Below are positions 6,926 to 14,700 of a DNA stretch of 16,594 nucleotides, in pieces; within the stretch, counting starts at the first letter, position 1, and each line of letters begins with the position of its first letter. The DNA is taken from NCBI GenBank assembly GCA_964558295.1, contig CAZLDQ010000131.1, forward strand, positions 1 through 16,594. Reading direction: 5' to 3'. Source of the stretch: JBDKTH01 sp964558295 (lineage in GTDB: Bacteria > Planctomycetota > Planctomycetia > Pirellulales > Thermoguttaceae). The notes under the pieces are model-generated. The model did no database searches, was not told the DNA's origin, and saw nothing but the letters and a program-made list of their open reading frames with translations. The translations under genes and the position numbers were made by a program.

Positions 6926-7356
6926 TACCAATGGTTGGACAGAAGCAATCGTTCTGCGTGAAGCCGGCTCGCCAGGGTGCTGCCGTGATTGTGGCCATCG
7001 TGTGTCTTGCCGTGGCCTCCGTGGTTTTTCTGGCACTGTTGCGAACCATCATCGCCCAGCGGGAGACCGTCCAGACCGAAGCCTGGCGAGTCCAGGCCGC
7101 TTGGCTAGCCGAATCGGGCTTGGAACGAGCAGTAGCTCGGCTGGCCAAGGATCGCCGATATTCCGGCGAAACCTGGACGATTCCCGCCGAGTTGCTCGAC
7201 ACACGCAATGGAGCCGTGGTGACCATCGAGATCCAACCGGTTCCAGAAGACTCCAATGCGCGCCTGGTGCGTGTTCAAGCGGATTTCCCCAATCATCCCG
7301 AGCATCGGGCCCGACAAACCAAAGAGGCGACCGTGCCTCTACGTCCCGCATCATGA
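6922..7356 (+). CDS. Short GspK/PilX-like pilus-tip protein
   Basis: 144 residues from ATG 6922, which overlaps the previous stop by four bases; AAGGA lies at 6913-6917. An ATG at 6931 is an alternative. After a basic leader (K-P-A-R-Q-G), a hydrophobic helix A-A-V-I-V-A-I-V-C-L-A-V-A runs from about residue 20 to 43. It has no Glu at +5, as is typical of GspK and PilX relatives. The following A-A-W-L-A-E-S-G-L-E-R-A-V-A-R-L is the characteristic stretch of that family. Full GspK has about 300 residues with a large inserted domain; this one stops after a short beta-rich tail, so it is PilX-sized or a reduced GspK. It probably caps the pseudopilus with the GspJ-like protein. Confidence 0.8.
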   Translation: MIPMVGQKQSFCVKPARQGAAVIVAIVCLAVASVVFLALLRTIIAQRETVQTEAWRVQAAWLAESGLERAVARLAKDRRYSGETWTIPAELLDTRNGAVVTIEIQPVPEDSNARLVRVQADFPNHPEHRARQTKEATVPLRPAS

Positions 7357-7406
7357 ATCCCAAACCTTCACCGCCGCTGCCAATCGAATCAGGAGAACGA
7401 CCGATC

Positions 7407-8414
7407 ATGAAAACACGTCACACGCGGGGATTCACCCTCGTCGAACTCTTGGTGGTGATCGCCATCATCGGAATCCTGATCGCCTTATTGCTTCCCGCCG
7501 TTCAATCCGCTCGGGAAGCGGCGCGCCGCGCTCAGTGTGCCAATAACCTCACGCAGATTGGCTTGGCTCTGCAAAACTACGAGTCGGCCCACGAAATGCT
7601 CCCCCCGGGCGTGGTCAACCCCGATGGCCCGATTCGCAATGAGCAGGCCGGCTATCACATGAGCTGGCTGGTGCAGATCCTGCCTTATGTTGAGGAATCC
7701 GTCACCTTTCGGCATGTTGACTTCACACGCAGCGTGTATGACCAGAAGAACGGGGCAGTTCGCGTGATCCAGATCGGGGACTTTCAGTGTCCCTCCGAAG
7801 CCCGTCGAAGCGAACTCCTTGTGCGTTTGGCTCCGGACGGTGATCCGTCTCGTCCTGACAGTGGTCCGCCCCTTGAGGGGAGCCCTCAGGGACAGATGGA
7901 GTCTATGTCAGGTTTGGGCCCGGTCAGTACCGTCGTGGCAACGAGCAGCTACGCGGCTTGCCACCATGACGTCGAAGCGCCGATCGACTCAGACAACCAT
8001 GGCGTCTTCTTCCTCAATAGCCACGTTTGTCGCCGCGATATTCCCGATGGAACCGCACATACGATTTATGTTGGTGAAAGACTGATGACCCCCGACGATC
8101 TCGGTTGGATGTCGGGCACCCGGGCCACGCTGCGCAACACGGGTACGGCGATCAATGTGACGGACGCACGCAAGGACACAAGCTCCTGGCAAGCCGTGCC
8201 TGCTGGGCCGGCCGAAGAGGAGTCTAAGGCGTCCAACAACACGAAGAATGCGAAACTCGCCGTGGGCGGATTCGGTTCCAATCATACGGGCGTTTCGAAC
8301 TTCCTCTTTGGCGACGGCGCGGTTCGGGCTATTGCCGAAGTAATCGACATGGGCCTCTATCAGCAGTTGGGACATCGAGCGGATGGGAGACTCCTCAAAC
8401 AACACACCTTCTGA
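7407..8414 (+). CDS. DUF1559 prepilin-like protein (H-X9-DG domain)
   Basis: 335 residues from ATG 7407, chosen because AGGAG (7391-7395) lies 11 bases upstream and the leader M-K-T-R-H-T-R-G is a normal prepilin leader. An upstream in-frame ATG at 7353 overlaps the preceding stop (ATGA) and would add 18 residues. The predicted cut after G8 gives F-T-L-V-E with Glu at +5, then the helix L-L-V-V-I-A-I-I-G-I-L-I-A-L-L-L-P-A-V-Q and S-A-R-E-A-A-R-R-A-Q-C. The C-terminal N-H-T-G-V-S-N-F-L-F-G-D-G is the H-X9-DG motif. DUF1559 proteins are greatly expanded in planctomycetes and their function is largely unknown. As the longest pilin-like product of this locus, it may be the main filament subunit or a tip/adhesive subunit, which is inference. 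Confidence 0.93.
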   Translation: MKTRHTRGFTLVELLVVIAIIGILIALLLPAVQSAREAARRAQCANNLTQIGLALQNYESAHEMLPPGVVNPDGPIRNEQAGYHMSWLVQILPYVEESVTFRHVDFTRSVYDQKNGAVRVIQIGDFQCPSEARRSELLVRLAPDGDPSRPDSGPPLEGSPQGQMESMSGLGPVSTVVATSSYAACHHDVEAPIDSDNHGVFFLNSHVCRRDIPDGTAHTIYVGERLMTPDDLGWMSGTRATLRNTGTAINVTDARKDTSSWQAVPAGPAEEESKASNNTKNAKLAVGGFGSNHTGVSNFLFGDGAVRAIAEVIDMGLYQQLGHRADGRLLKQHTF

Positions 8415-8877
8415 TAAGGCCGGTCCGGCACCGCGCGCCGTCCGTTCCCGAGCCGCGTGGTCGCTGGCTTCGCTCGTGTTGTTGATGACCCTGGGGGCCA
8501 TCGTCACGGCCGCACTTCGCGCAGGAGCAGTTCAGGGGGGCCGCCTAGACGACGAACTCGAACTCCTCGCCGGGGCCACCGGGATCGGCTTCATGATTGG
8601 CGCGATTCTCGGAGTGGTCATTGGCATCGCACGCCACGGGAACATCGGAGGCGCCTTTTTGGGGCTCGTGGCAGGCATGGGCTTTGGCACCGTCGGCGCT
8701 GCACTCTGCGCGCTGCCGGCTAGTATGCCCGTCGTACTGATTGGTTCCGTCGTCCTCGTCGGAGTCGCCGTGGCGATGCGATATTTCTCCTGGCCGAGGG
8801 GAGAGGAGGCCTGTTACGAGACGCCATTTCCCCAAGAGGCTGTCTCAGAATCCACCCCCCCTCCGGCAGATGGTTAA
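8383..8877 (+). CDS. Hypothetical four-helix membrane protein
   Basis: 164 residues, ATG 8383, overlapping the end of the DUF1559 gene by 32 bases in another frame, so translation is likely coupled. Hydrophobic segments lie at about 25-47, 63-83, 88-110 and 115-133. The middle ones are rich in Gly and Ala (G-A-I-L-G-V-V-I-G-I and G-L-V-A-G-M-G-F-G-T-V-G-A-A). The N-terminus is polar and Arg-rich just before the first helix. The C-terminal tail (about 137-164) is acidic and Pro-rich. I do not recognise a family. Position at the 3' end of the pseudopilus locus hints at an accessory membrane role, but it may simply share the transcript. A run of seven C at 8855-8861 lies near the 3' end. Confidence 0.7.
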   Translation: MGDSSNNTPSDKAGPAPRAVRSRAAWSLASLVLLMTLGAIVTAALRAGAVQGGRLDDELELLAGATGIGFMIGAILGVVIGIARHGNIGGAFLGLVAGMGFGTVGAALCALPASMPVVLIGSVVLVGVAVAMRYFSWPRGEEACYETPFPQEAVSESTPPPADG

Positions 8878-8952
8878 GGTGAGGGGCGTGGCCCTGGATT
8901 GGGCTATCGACAGGCTCCTTGGTTCCCCTTCCTTTTCCTCTAGAAATTGGGC

Positions 8953-8982
8953 CAGCGGTTTTGCTAAGCTCAAAACCGGCTG
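8953..8982 (+). terminator. Possible terminator-like hairpin after the membrane protein gene
   Basis: CAGCGGTTTTG (8953-8963) pairs with CAAAACCGGCTG (8971-8982) with one bulged base around a 7-base loop. It is 75 bases after the stop at 8877. There is no T tract after it, so it may slow or end transcription inefficiently, or only stabilise the mRNA end. Confidence 0.4.
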
Positions 8983-9060
8983 AGACACCTGCCTTCCGAA
9001 TCGAGAGCCCCAGCGTGTGGGGGGGTAACCTGATGGGGTTTGGCGAACAAATCCTGTAGG

Positions 9061-9165
9061 GAACGCCCTCCCTGGCGTTCGGGAAAGCGCCCGGCCAACA
9101 GGAGCAAGACCCATGAAGCTCAAACAAACCGGCCCCCACGTTCCCGCGTTCCTTCCTGGGAACGC
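9061..9165. repeat. Two related small hairpins with a GAACGC motif
   Basis: The first is GAACGCC (9061-9067) with GGCGTTC (9074-9080). The second is GCGTTCC (9146-9152) with GGAACGC (9159-9165). Each has a 7-bp perfect stem and a 6-base loop. The shared GAACGC/GCGTTC core suggests copies of one dispersed element. Confidence 0.65.
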
Positions 9166-9262
9166 TCATGAACGAGCCCAATCGCCACCCCCGCATCCCC
9201 CGATAGAGACTTTCCCCAGCGAAAGCTACAAGCTGTTGACGAAAAAGGAGTGCCCATCGTAA
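9113..9262 (+). CDS. Possible 49-residue small protein
   Basis: An ATG at 9113 is preceded by AGGAG (9100-9104) with 8-base spacing, the best-placed Shine-Dalgarno in this stretch. The frame stays open to TAA 9260-9262. The peptide begins M-K-L-K-Q-T-G-P-H-V-P, is rich in Pro, Lys and His, and ends K-E-C-P-S, with no membrane helix. One of the repeat hairpins (9146-9165) lies inside it, which argues against a conserved gene. I recognise no family; it could be chance. Confidence 0.25.
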   Translation: MKLKQTGPHVPAFLPGNAHERAQSPPPHPPIETFPSESYKLLTKKECPS

Positions 9263-9479
9263 CACGGCCGCAACCGAAGACTTCCAGGGGAGGCAGTAGT
9301 CAGGGAAGTTTGGGCGACAATCCTCTTCCCCCTGCCCCCTTCAATCGGTGGAGGGACGGAATGCTCGCGCAACGCTTGACGTTAGGAACATAGAGAATGG
9401 GGGGGGTGTCCTGTGCCGTTTGCCCAGGCTTGCTAAACCTCCCGTGTTCCATGGCCTCCCGACCGGTGAACAGAGATAG

Positions 9480-9485
9480 TATGAT
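9480..9485 (+). promoter_or_regulatory. Possible -10 element upstream of the ABC-F gene
   Basis: TATGAT matches TATAAT at five of six positions and would give a leader of about 30 bases before ATG 9523. No good -35 hexamer is found 16-18 bases upstream, so this is a weak call. Confidence 0.25.
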
Positions 9486-9522
9486 AAGTGATTTCACGCA
9501 CTGAAGTGTCGCTGTCCGTACG

Positions 9523-11457
9523 ATGATTGTCCTGAATGTCGAGGGAATTCGAAAGCATTTTGGGCCCGAGCCCGTTCTGGATGGGGTGACGTTCAGCGTT
9601 CATTCCGGGGAACGGATCGGTCTGGTTGGCCCGAATGGCACCGGCAAGACGACCTTGCTGCGGATCCTCGCCGGCAAGGCAGACCCGGATGCCGGGAAGC
9701 TGGAACTCCATCCCTCGGTGACGGTGGGCTATCTGGAACAGCAGCCGCTTATCGTCCCCGGCCGTACCCTTTGGGAAGAAGCCCGCAGCGCGTTGGATCC
9801 GCTCATTGCGGTTCAGCACGAAGCCGAAGAGGTCGCCCGTCAGTTGGCCGCCACCAGGGACGAGGCCGAACATCGTCGCTTGGCCAGCCGGTTCGATTTC
9901 CTCCAGCAAGAACTCCAGCGCCACGACGCCTATAATTTGGATCACAAGATCGAGCGGGTTTTGGGCGGCCTCGGCCTCCGGGCCGACACGTTCCACCTGC
10001 CCGTCGAGTCGCTCAGCGGCGGCGAGCAGAACCGCCTGATGTTGGCCAAGCTGCTGTTGGCCGAGCCTGAGCTGCTGCTGTTGGACGAACCGTCGAACCA
10101 TCTTGACATCCAGGCGACCGAGTGGCTCGAAAGCTTCCTAACCCAAACCCAGGTGGCGATCATCCTGGTCAGCCACGACCGTTACTTCCTCGACAAGGTG
10201 ACGACCCACACCTTGGAGCTTTTCCACGGCACGGTGGATCGTTACACGGGCAACTTCTCCGCCTATTGGCAACAGAAGGCCGACCGTCTGCTCGTCCAGC
10301 GGCGCACCTATGAGAAACAGGTCGAGGAGATCGAAAGGACCAAGGAGTTCATCCGCAAGAACACCTATGGCCAGAAGCACGCTCAGGCCGAGGATCGCAA
10401 AAAGAAGCTCGTTCGCCTGGAAGAAGACTTGGTCGCTCCGCCTCGGGAAATCGCCGCACCGGTGATGGGGTTTCCCGAGGTCAGCCGCAGCGGTGACCTG
10501 GTGCTGCGCGCCGAGCGACTCGCCAAATCGTACGATAACCGGACTCTGTTCGAAGACGTGTCGCTCGACATCCTCCGCGGCCAGCGTTGGGGCATCCTCG
10601 GACCGAACGGTTGCGGCAAAACCACGCTCCTGCGCTGCCTGCTCGGTCAACTCGAGGCCGACGCCGGCCACGTTGCCTTGGGGCAGGGGGTGAAGGTCGG
10701 TTACTTCGACCAGCATCTCACCTCTTTGGCTGACGACACTCTGGTTGTCGACGCCGTGCGCCCCGACCACAAGGAGTTCAACGAGCAGAAACGCCGTGAT
10801 CTGCTGGCCCGCTTCGGCCTGACCGGTGACACGGCCCTGCAAACGGTGGGCAAGCTCAGCGGCGGCGAACGCTGCCGCGCGGCGCTGGCCCGATTGGCCG
10901 CCTCGGACGCGAATCTCCTCGTGCTCGACGAGCCAACCAACCACCTCGACCTCTGGGCTCGCGATTCCTTGGAGCGTTCGCTGCGCGAGTTCGACGGAAC
11001 GGTCCTGTTCGTCAGTCACGATCGTTACTTCGTCAATCAGGTGGCCGACCATCTGATTGTCGTCGAGCCCGGCCGGTTCCGCATCCTGGAAGGGAACTAC
11101 GCCGCCTATCAAGAGTGGGTGCAAAGCGGTTTTATCCAGCCGGATGCGGAGGCGTCTAAGGCGAAAGCTGGTGCCAAGAAGCCGGCCAAACCGTCGGCCC
11201 AACCGTCTCGCAACGGATCCAAAGAGGAGCCCAAGCGAACCAAGCGGCGCTTTCCCTATCGGAAGGTCGAAGACCTGGAGCAAGATATTTTCGAACGGGA
11301 AACCCGAATCGAGGAACTCCACCAACTGCTAGCCAAGCCCGAGATCCTTCGCGACGGGGAACGGGTTCGCCAGATCAAAGCCGAGATTGCCGAGCAGCAA
11401 GAAGCCCTCGAACAGCTCTACGCCCATTGGGAAGAGGCCGTCGAACTGAACTGGTGA
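9523..11457 (+). CDS. ABC-F family ATPase (YdiF-like)
   Basis: 644-residue soluble protein with two ABC domains in one chain and no membrane span, the ABC-F plan. These ATPases act on ribosomes near the E site, relieving stalls or regulating translation. Domain 1 has Walker A G-P-N-G-T-G-K-T (36-43), signature L-S-G-G-E (164-168), Walker B D188-E189 and switch H218. Domain 2 has Walker A G-P-N-G-C-G-K-T (360-367), signature L-S-G-G-E (445-449), D469-E470 and H499. The inter-domain linker (about 245-315) is charged and helical, with Y-T-G-N-F-S-A-Y and E-R-T-K-E-F-I-R-K-N. A Lys/Pro-rich stretch (about 545-578) leads to a C-terminal coiled coil (about 581-638). Length and linker resemble the YdiF group; Uup is another coiled-coil-bearing relative. 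Domain 1 reads D-E-P-S-N where D-E-P-T-N is usual. No antibiotic resistance role can be inferred. No Shine-Dalgarno is obvious. Confidence 0.94.
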   Translation: MIVLNVEGIRKHFGPEPVLDGVTFSVHSGERIGLVGPNGTGKTTLLRILAGKADPDAGKLELHPSVTVGYLEQQPLIVPGRTLWEEARSALDPLIAVQHEAEEVARQLAATRDEAEHRRLASRFDFLQQELQRHDAYNLDHKIERVLGGLGLRADTFHLPVESLSGGEQNRLMLAKLLLAEPELLLLDEPSNHLDIQATEWLESFLTQTQVAIILVSHDRYFLDKVTTHTLELFHGTVDRYTGNFSAYWQQKADRLLVQRRTYEKQVEEIERTKEFIRKNTYGQKHAQAEDRKKKLVRLEEDLVAPPREIAAPVMGFPEVSRSGDLVLRAERLAKSYDNRTLFEDVSLDILRGQRWGILGPNGCGKTTLLRCLLGQLEADAGHVALGQGVKVGYFDQHLTSLADDTLVVDAVRPDHKEFNEQKRRDLLARFGLTGDTALQTVGKLSGGERCRAALARLAASDANLLVLDEPTNHLDLWARDSLERSLREFDGTVLFVSHDRYFVNQVADHLIVVEPGRFRILEGNYAAYQEWVQSGFIQPDAEASKAKAGAKKPAKPSAQPSRNGSKEEPKRTKRRFPYRKVEDLEQDIFERETRIEELHQLLAKPEILRDGERVRQIKAEIAEQQEALEQLYAHWEEAVELNW

Positions 11458-11679
11458 GATTCCTGACGCGACGCATTTCGCCGTCGTTCTGGAGCATCTG
11501 CGTCCTCGTGCCGGCCGTGTGGGCAAGGCGTCGAAACGGACGCTAAGTCGTGCCCCTCACGGTCTTTCTCGATTGACGCCCCAGCATCGCCAGATTATGC
11601 CGTTTCTGCGTTTAATGCGGACAATGCAGGTTGTGCTCCTCTTTGCGGCCGTCTTAGATTCCGGCGGCGCTAAAAAAGT

Positions 11680-11708
11680 TTGACGGTTTTGCCCAATCCA
11701 ATTAGCAT
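11680..11708 (+). promoter_or_regulatory. Candidate sigma70-type promoter of the surface-protein gene
   Basis: TTGACG (11680-11685) matches the -35 consensus at five of six positions. A 17-base spacer leads to TAGCAT (11703-11708), four of six against TATAAT. An A run (11672-11677) lies just upstream. Transcription would start near 11715, leaving a leader of about 80 bases before ATG 11798. Confidence 0.5.
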
Positions 11709-11736
11709 GAATTTTTACACGAGCGTTAAAGGGCAA

Positions 11737-11754
11737 GCTGCCGTTTTGGGCAGC
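11737..11754 (+). promoter_or_regulatory. Hairpin in the predicted 5' leader
   Basis: GCTGCC (11737-11742) pairs perfectly with GGCAGC (11749-11754) around a 6-base loop. It lies between the candidate promoter and the start codon and might affect mRNA stability. There is no T tract and no match to a riboswitch that I recognise. Confidence 0.4.
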
Positions 11755-11797
11755 GACACGTCTCGGAAGATCTCGTTTGCATCCCTGAGAGACATCC

Positions 11798-14700
11798 ATG
11801 AGCAGGAAAGTTGGCCGATCCCGCAAGCACTCCGTCCATCATCTCTTCGGAACAGGCTCAAAAAGTCACTCAGCAACGAAGCGTCATCACAATCTTCGGA
11901 TCGAACAACTCGAACGCCGCACCCTGCTCAACGCAGCCCCCGTGCTGACTCCCGCCGGCACCAACCCGTTGATCGGCACGATCGACGAGGACAACCCTCT
12001 GGTGGTGAGCCTGACCGACAGTTTTATTAACAATACGGCTGCAACGAGCACGACGATCACCGACGAGGACGCTGGCGACGAGGTGGGCGGCATCGCCCTG
12101 GTTGGTCTAACCGGCCAAGGTACCTGGGAATACTCGCTCGACGACGGCGCAACCTTCCAAGGTGTCGGAACCGTTTCGCAGACCGAATCGCTCCTCTTAC
12201 CCAAGACCGCCAGACTCCGCTATACGCCTGACGGCCAAAACGGCGAAACGCCGACAATCACCTACCGTGCCTGGGACCAGTCCGATACGACCCAGGTGGC
12301 AGGCAGCAAGGTCGACACTACGATCAACGGCGACTCGACCGCCTTCAGCGCGGCCACCGATACCGCCAAGTTAATTGTCACCGCAGTGAACGACGCGCCG
12401 CAGAACACTCTTCCAACCGCGGCTCAGACCACGAACGAGGATACCAATCTCACCTTCTCGAGTGCCAACTGTATCCAGATCAGCGATGTCGACACCGGGA
12501 CGAGCCCCGTTCAGGTCCGGCTGAACGTTGCCAACGGCACCGTGACCTTCAGCGAGACGGCCGGGGTGACCCATACCGGAAACGGCTCGTCCTTCGTGAC
12601 CCTCAACGGCACCGTGGCCGCGATCAACCAGGCGCTCCAGGGAATGGTTTTTTCGCCGACAGCCAATTTTAGCGGCAATGCAACAATCACGATCGCGACC
12701 GACGATCTGGGAAATACGGGAAGCGACGAGAGTTCCGTCGCTACCAACATGATGACGATTACGGTCACTCCGGTCAACGATGCGCCGGTCAACAGCGTCC
12801 CCGCGAGCATAGTGACCGAAGAAGACGCCTCGTCGTTGACCTTCTCCGGTACCAACGCGATTTCGATCAGCGACGTCGATGCGGGAGATAATCCGATCAA
12901 GGTGACCTTGAGCGTCACCAATGGCACTTTGACCCTCAGCCAAACCACCGGCCTGACCTTTAGCTCGGGCGATGGAACCGCCGACTCCACGATGACCTTC
13001 ACCGGCACAATCAGCGCAATCAACGCTGCTCTGGGTGGTTTGGAATACAAGCCGACAAGCAATTTCTATGGGGTGGCCACACTGACCGTGACCACCAACG
13101 ATCAGGGCCAGAGCGGCGGCAGTTCCGAGGGCTTGACCGACACAGACACGGTAGCGATCACCGTGACTTCCGTGAACGACGCCCCCGTGCTCGACAATTC
13201 CGGCGCTCTCAGTCTGACTGCCATTGACGATGAGGACGACGACAACACCGGCAATACAGTTCAAGAGATCCTCGCGAGCGTTACATCCCTGGACGTGGTC
13301 ACCGACACCGACAGCAACGCGCTTGAGGGGATCGCAATCTATGCGTATAGCGTGAGCAGTAGTTCGAGTTCCGCAACCCTGGGCAAATGGCAGTACTCGC
13401 TCACGGGTGCCGATGGAAGTACGGGGACCTGGACCGATTTGCCGAGCAGTGTCTCGGTGAACAGCGCCCTGTTGCTCCGCGCGCAGGATCGAGTGCGGTT
13501 TCTGCCAAATGGGAGTGGCGGTGGGACGGCGACGATCAGCTTCCGCGCTTGGGATCAGACGGGAAGCACCAGCGGCAAGCAGGGGACGAAGGTCGATGCC
13601 CAAGCCTCGGTTGGCGGGACGAGTGCCTTCAGCAGTGCCACGGAGACTGCCAGCATCACGATTGCCAGTGCGAACGACGCGCCGACTCTCGACTCCAGCG
13701 GCAATCCGGCCTTGCTGTCGATTGATCAGGATGCAACCAATGCAGAGAACACCGGTACCCTGATCTCGGCATTGATCAGTAGCGCAGGGGTGGACATGAT
13801 CAAGGACGCCGATAGCAGTGCTAAGGAAGGGATTGCGGTTCTCTCGGTGGATAACACCAACGGGCGCTGGCAGTATTCGACCGATGGTACCAACTTCCAG
13901 GACTTTAGCAGCACCACCGGATCGGTCGTCGACTTAGGGACCGCTGCGCGGCTCTTGGCTAGCGATTCTTCGACCCGTATCCGTTTCGTACCGAATGCCG
14001 GTTTCAATGGTACGGTTGATTCGGGCATTTCCTTCCGAGCCTGGGATCAAACCAGCGGTTCGAATGGCGCAACGGCCGACACTTCCGTGAACGGTGCCCG
14101 CAGCGCTTTCAGTACGGGGACTGAAACCGCTTCGATCGCCGTAGGCAACGTCTCCTTTGCTGGCCGTGTCTTTGTCGACAGCAACAACAACGGCAAGTTC
14201 GACACAGGCGAATCCCCTCTCGCGTTCGTTCGTGTCAACTTGGTAGGGACCTTAACGGGCGGGGCCAACAAAGGACAGCAGATCACCCGGACGATGCTCA
14301 CTGACGCCAACGGTGAGTTCCGCTTCGAAAACCTGCCCGCCGGCACGTACAGCCTGAGCGAGCAGCAGCCGGCAGGTTACACCGATGGCAAAGACTGGCG
14401 AGATGGGAGCACCGTCCAGAATGCGTCAGCCAACGATCTGTTCTCGTCCATTACTGCCAAGCCGAACGAAGGATTCACCGGCTACACGTTCGGTGAAGTC
14501 GGCTTGGCACCAGGGTATCTTCCCAAGCGGCTCCTGCTGTCAACCGCCAGCCAAGCAGGCTCGTCTGCCTGGAACGATACGATCCTTCAGATGCGGGCAC
14601 GCTCGGAAGAACTGGCTGGCCATACCGACATTGCCGATGCGATCCGCAATGCCGGAAAGAGTGCCCCAGTCGTCGCGGATAAGACGTTTACTATTGCCGA

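Larger units (their letters stand above)
8878..9522. other. 645-base gap with hairpins and one doubtful small ORF
   Basis: Between the membrane protein and the ABC-F gene. It contains a bulged hairpin (8953-8982), two hairpins sharing a GAACGC motif (9061-9080, 9146-9165), a G7 run (9019-9025), a G8 run (9399-9406) and a possible 49-codon ORF (9113-9262). Long ORFs on the opposite strand look like non-coding GC-rich shadows. Confidence 0.65.
11458..11797. other. Leader region between ABC-F and the giant surface protein
   Basis: 340 bases with no convincing gene. The first 200 bases show no strong terminator for the ABC-F gene. The second half is AT-richer and holds a candidate promoter (11680-11708) and a leader hairpin (11737-11754). 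Confidence 0.65.

Noticed and set aside
8720..9265. 181-codon ORF on the - strand
   Set aside because: It overlaps the end of the membrane protein gene and repeat hairpins; the protein is Arg/Pro/Gly-rich without domains, and its start is a GTG with no support.
9376..9398. TTGACG as a -35 element for the ABC-F gene
   Set aside because: No TATAAT-like hexamer occurs at 16-18 base spacing; the nearest candidates are too close.
10138..11325. 395-codon ORF on the - strand within the ABC-F gene
   Set aside because: Antisense shadow of a fully motif-supported ABC-F gene; its protein shows no recognised family features.
12371..13603. 410-codon ORF on the - strand within the surface protein gene
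   Set aside because: Antisense of repetitive cadherin-like coding DNA; the sense frame is continuous for 1599 codons with coherent repeats.
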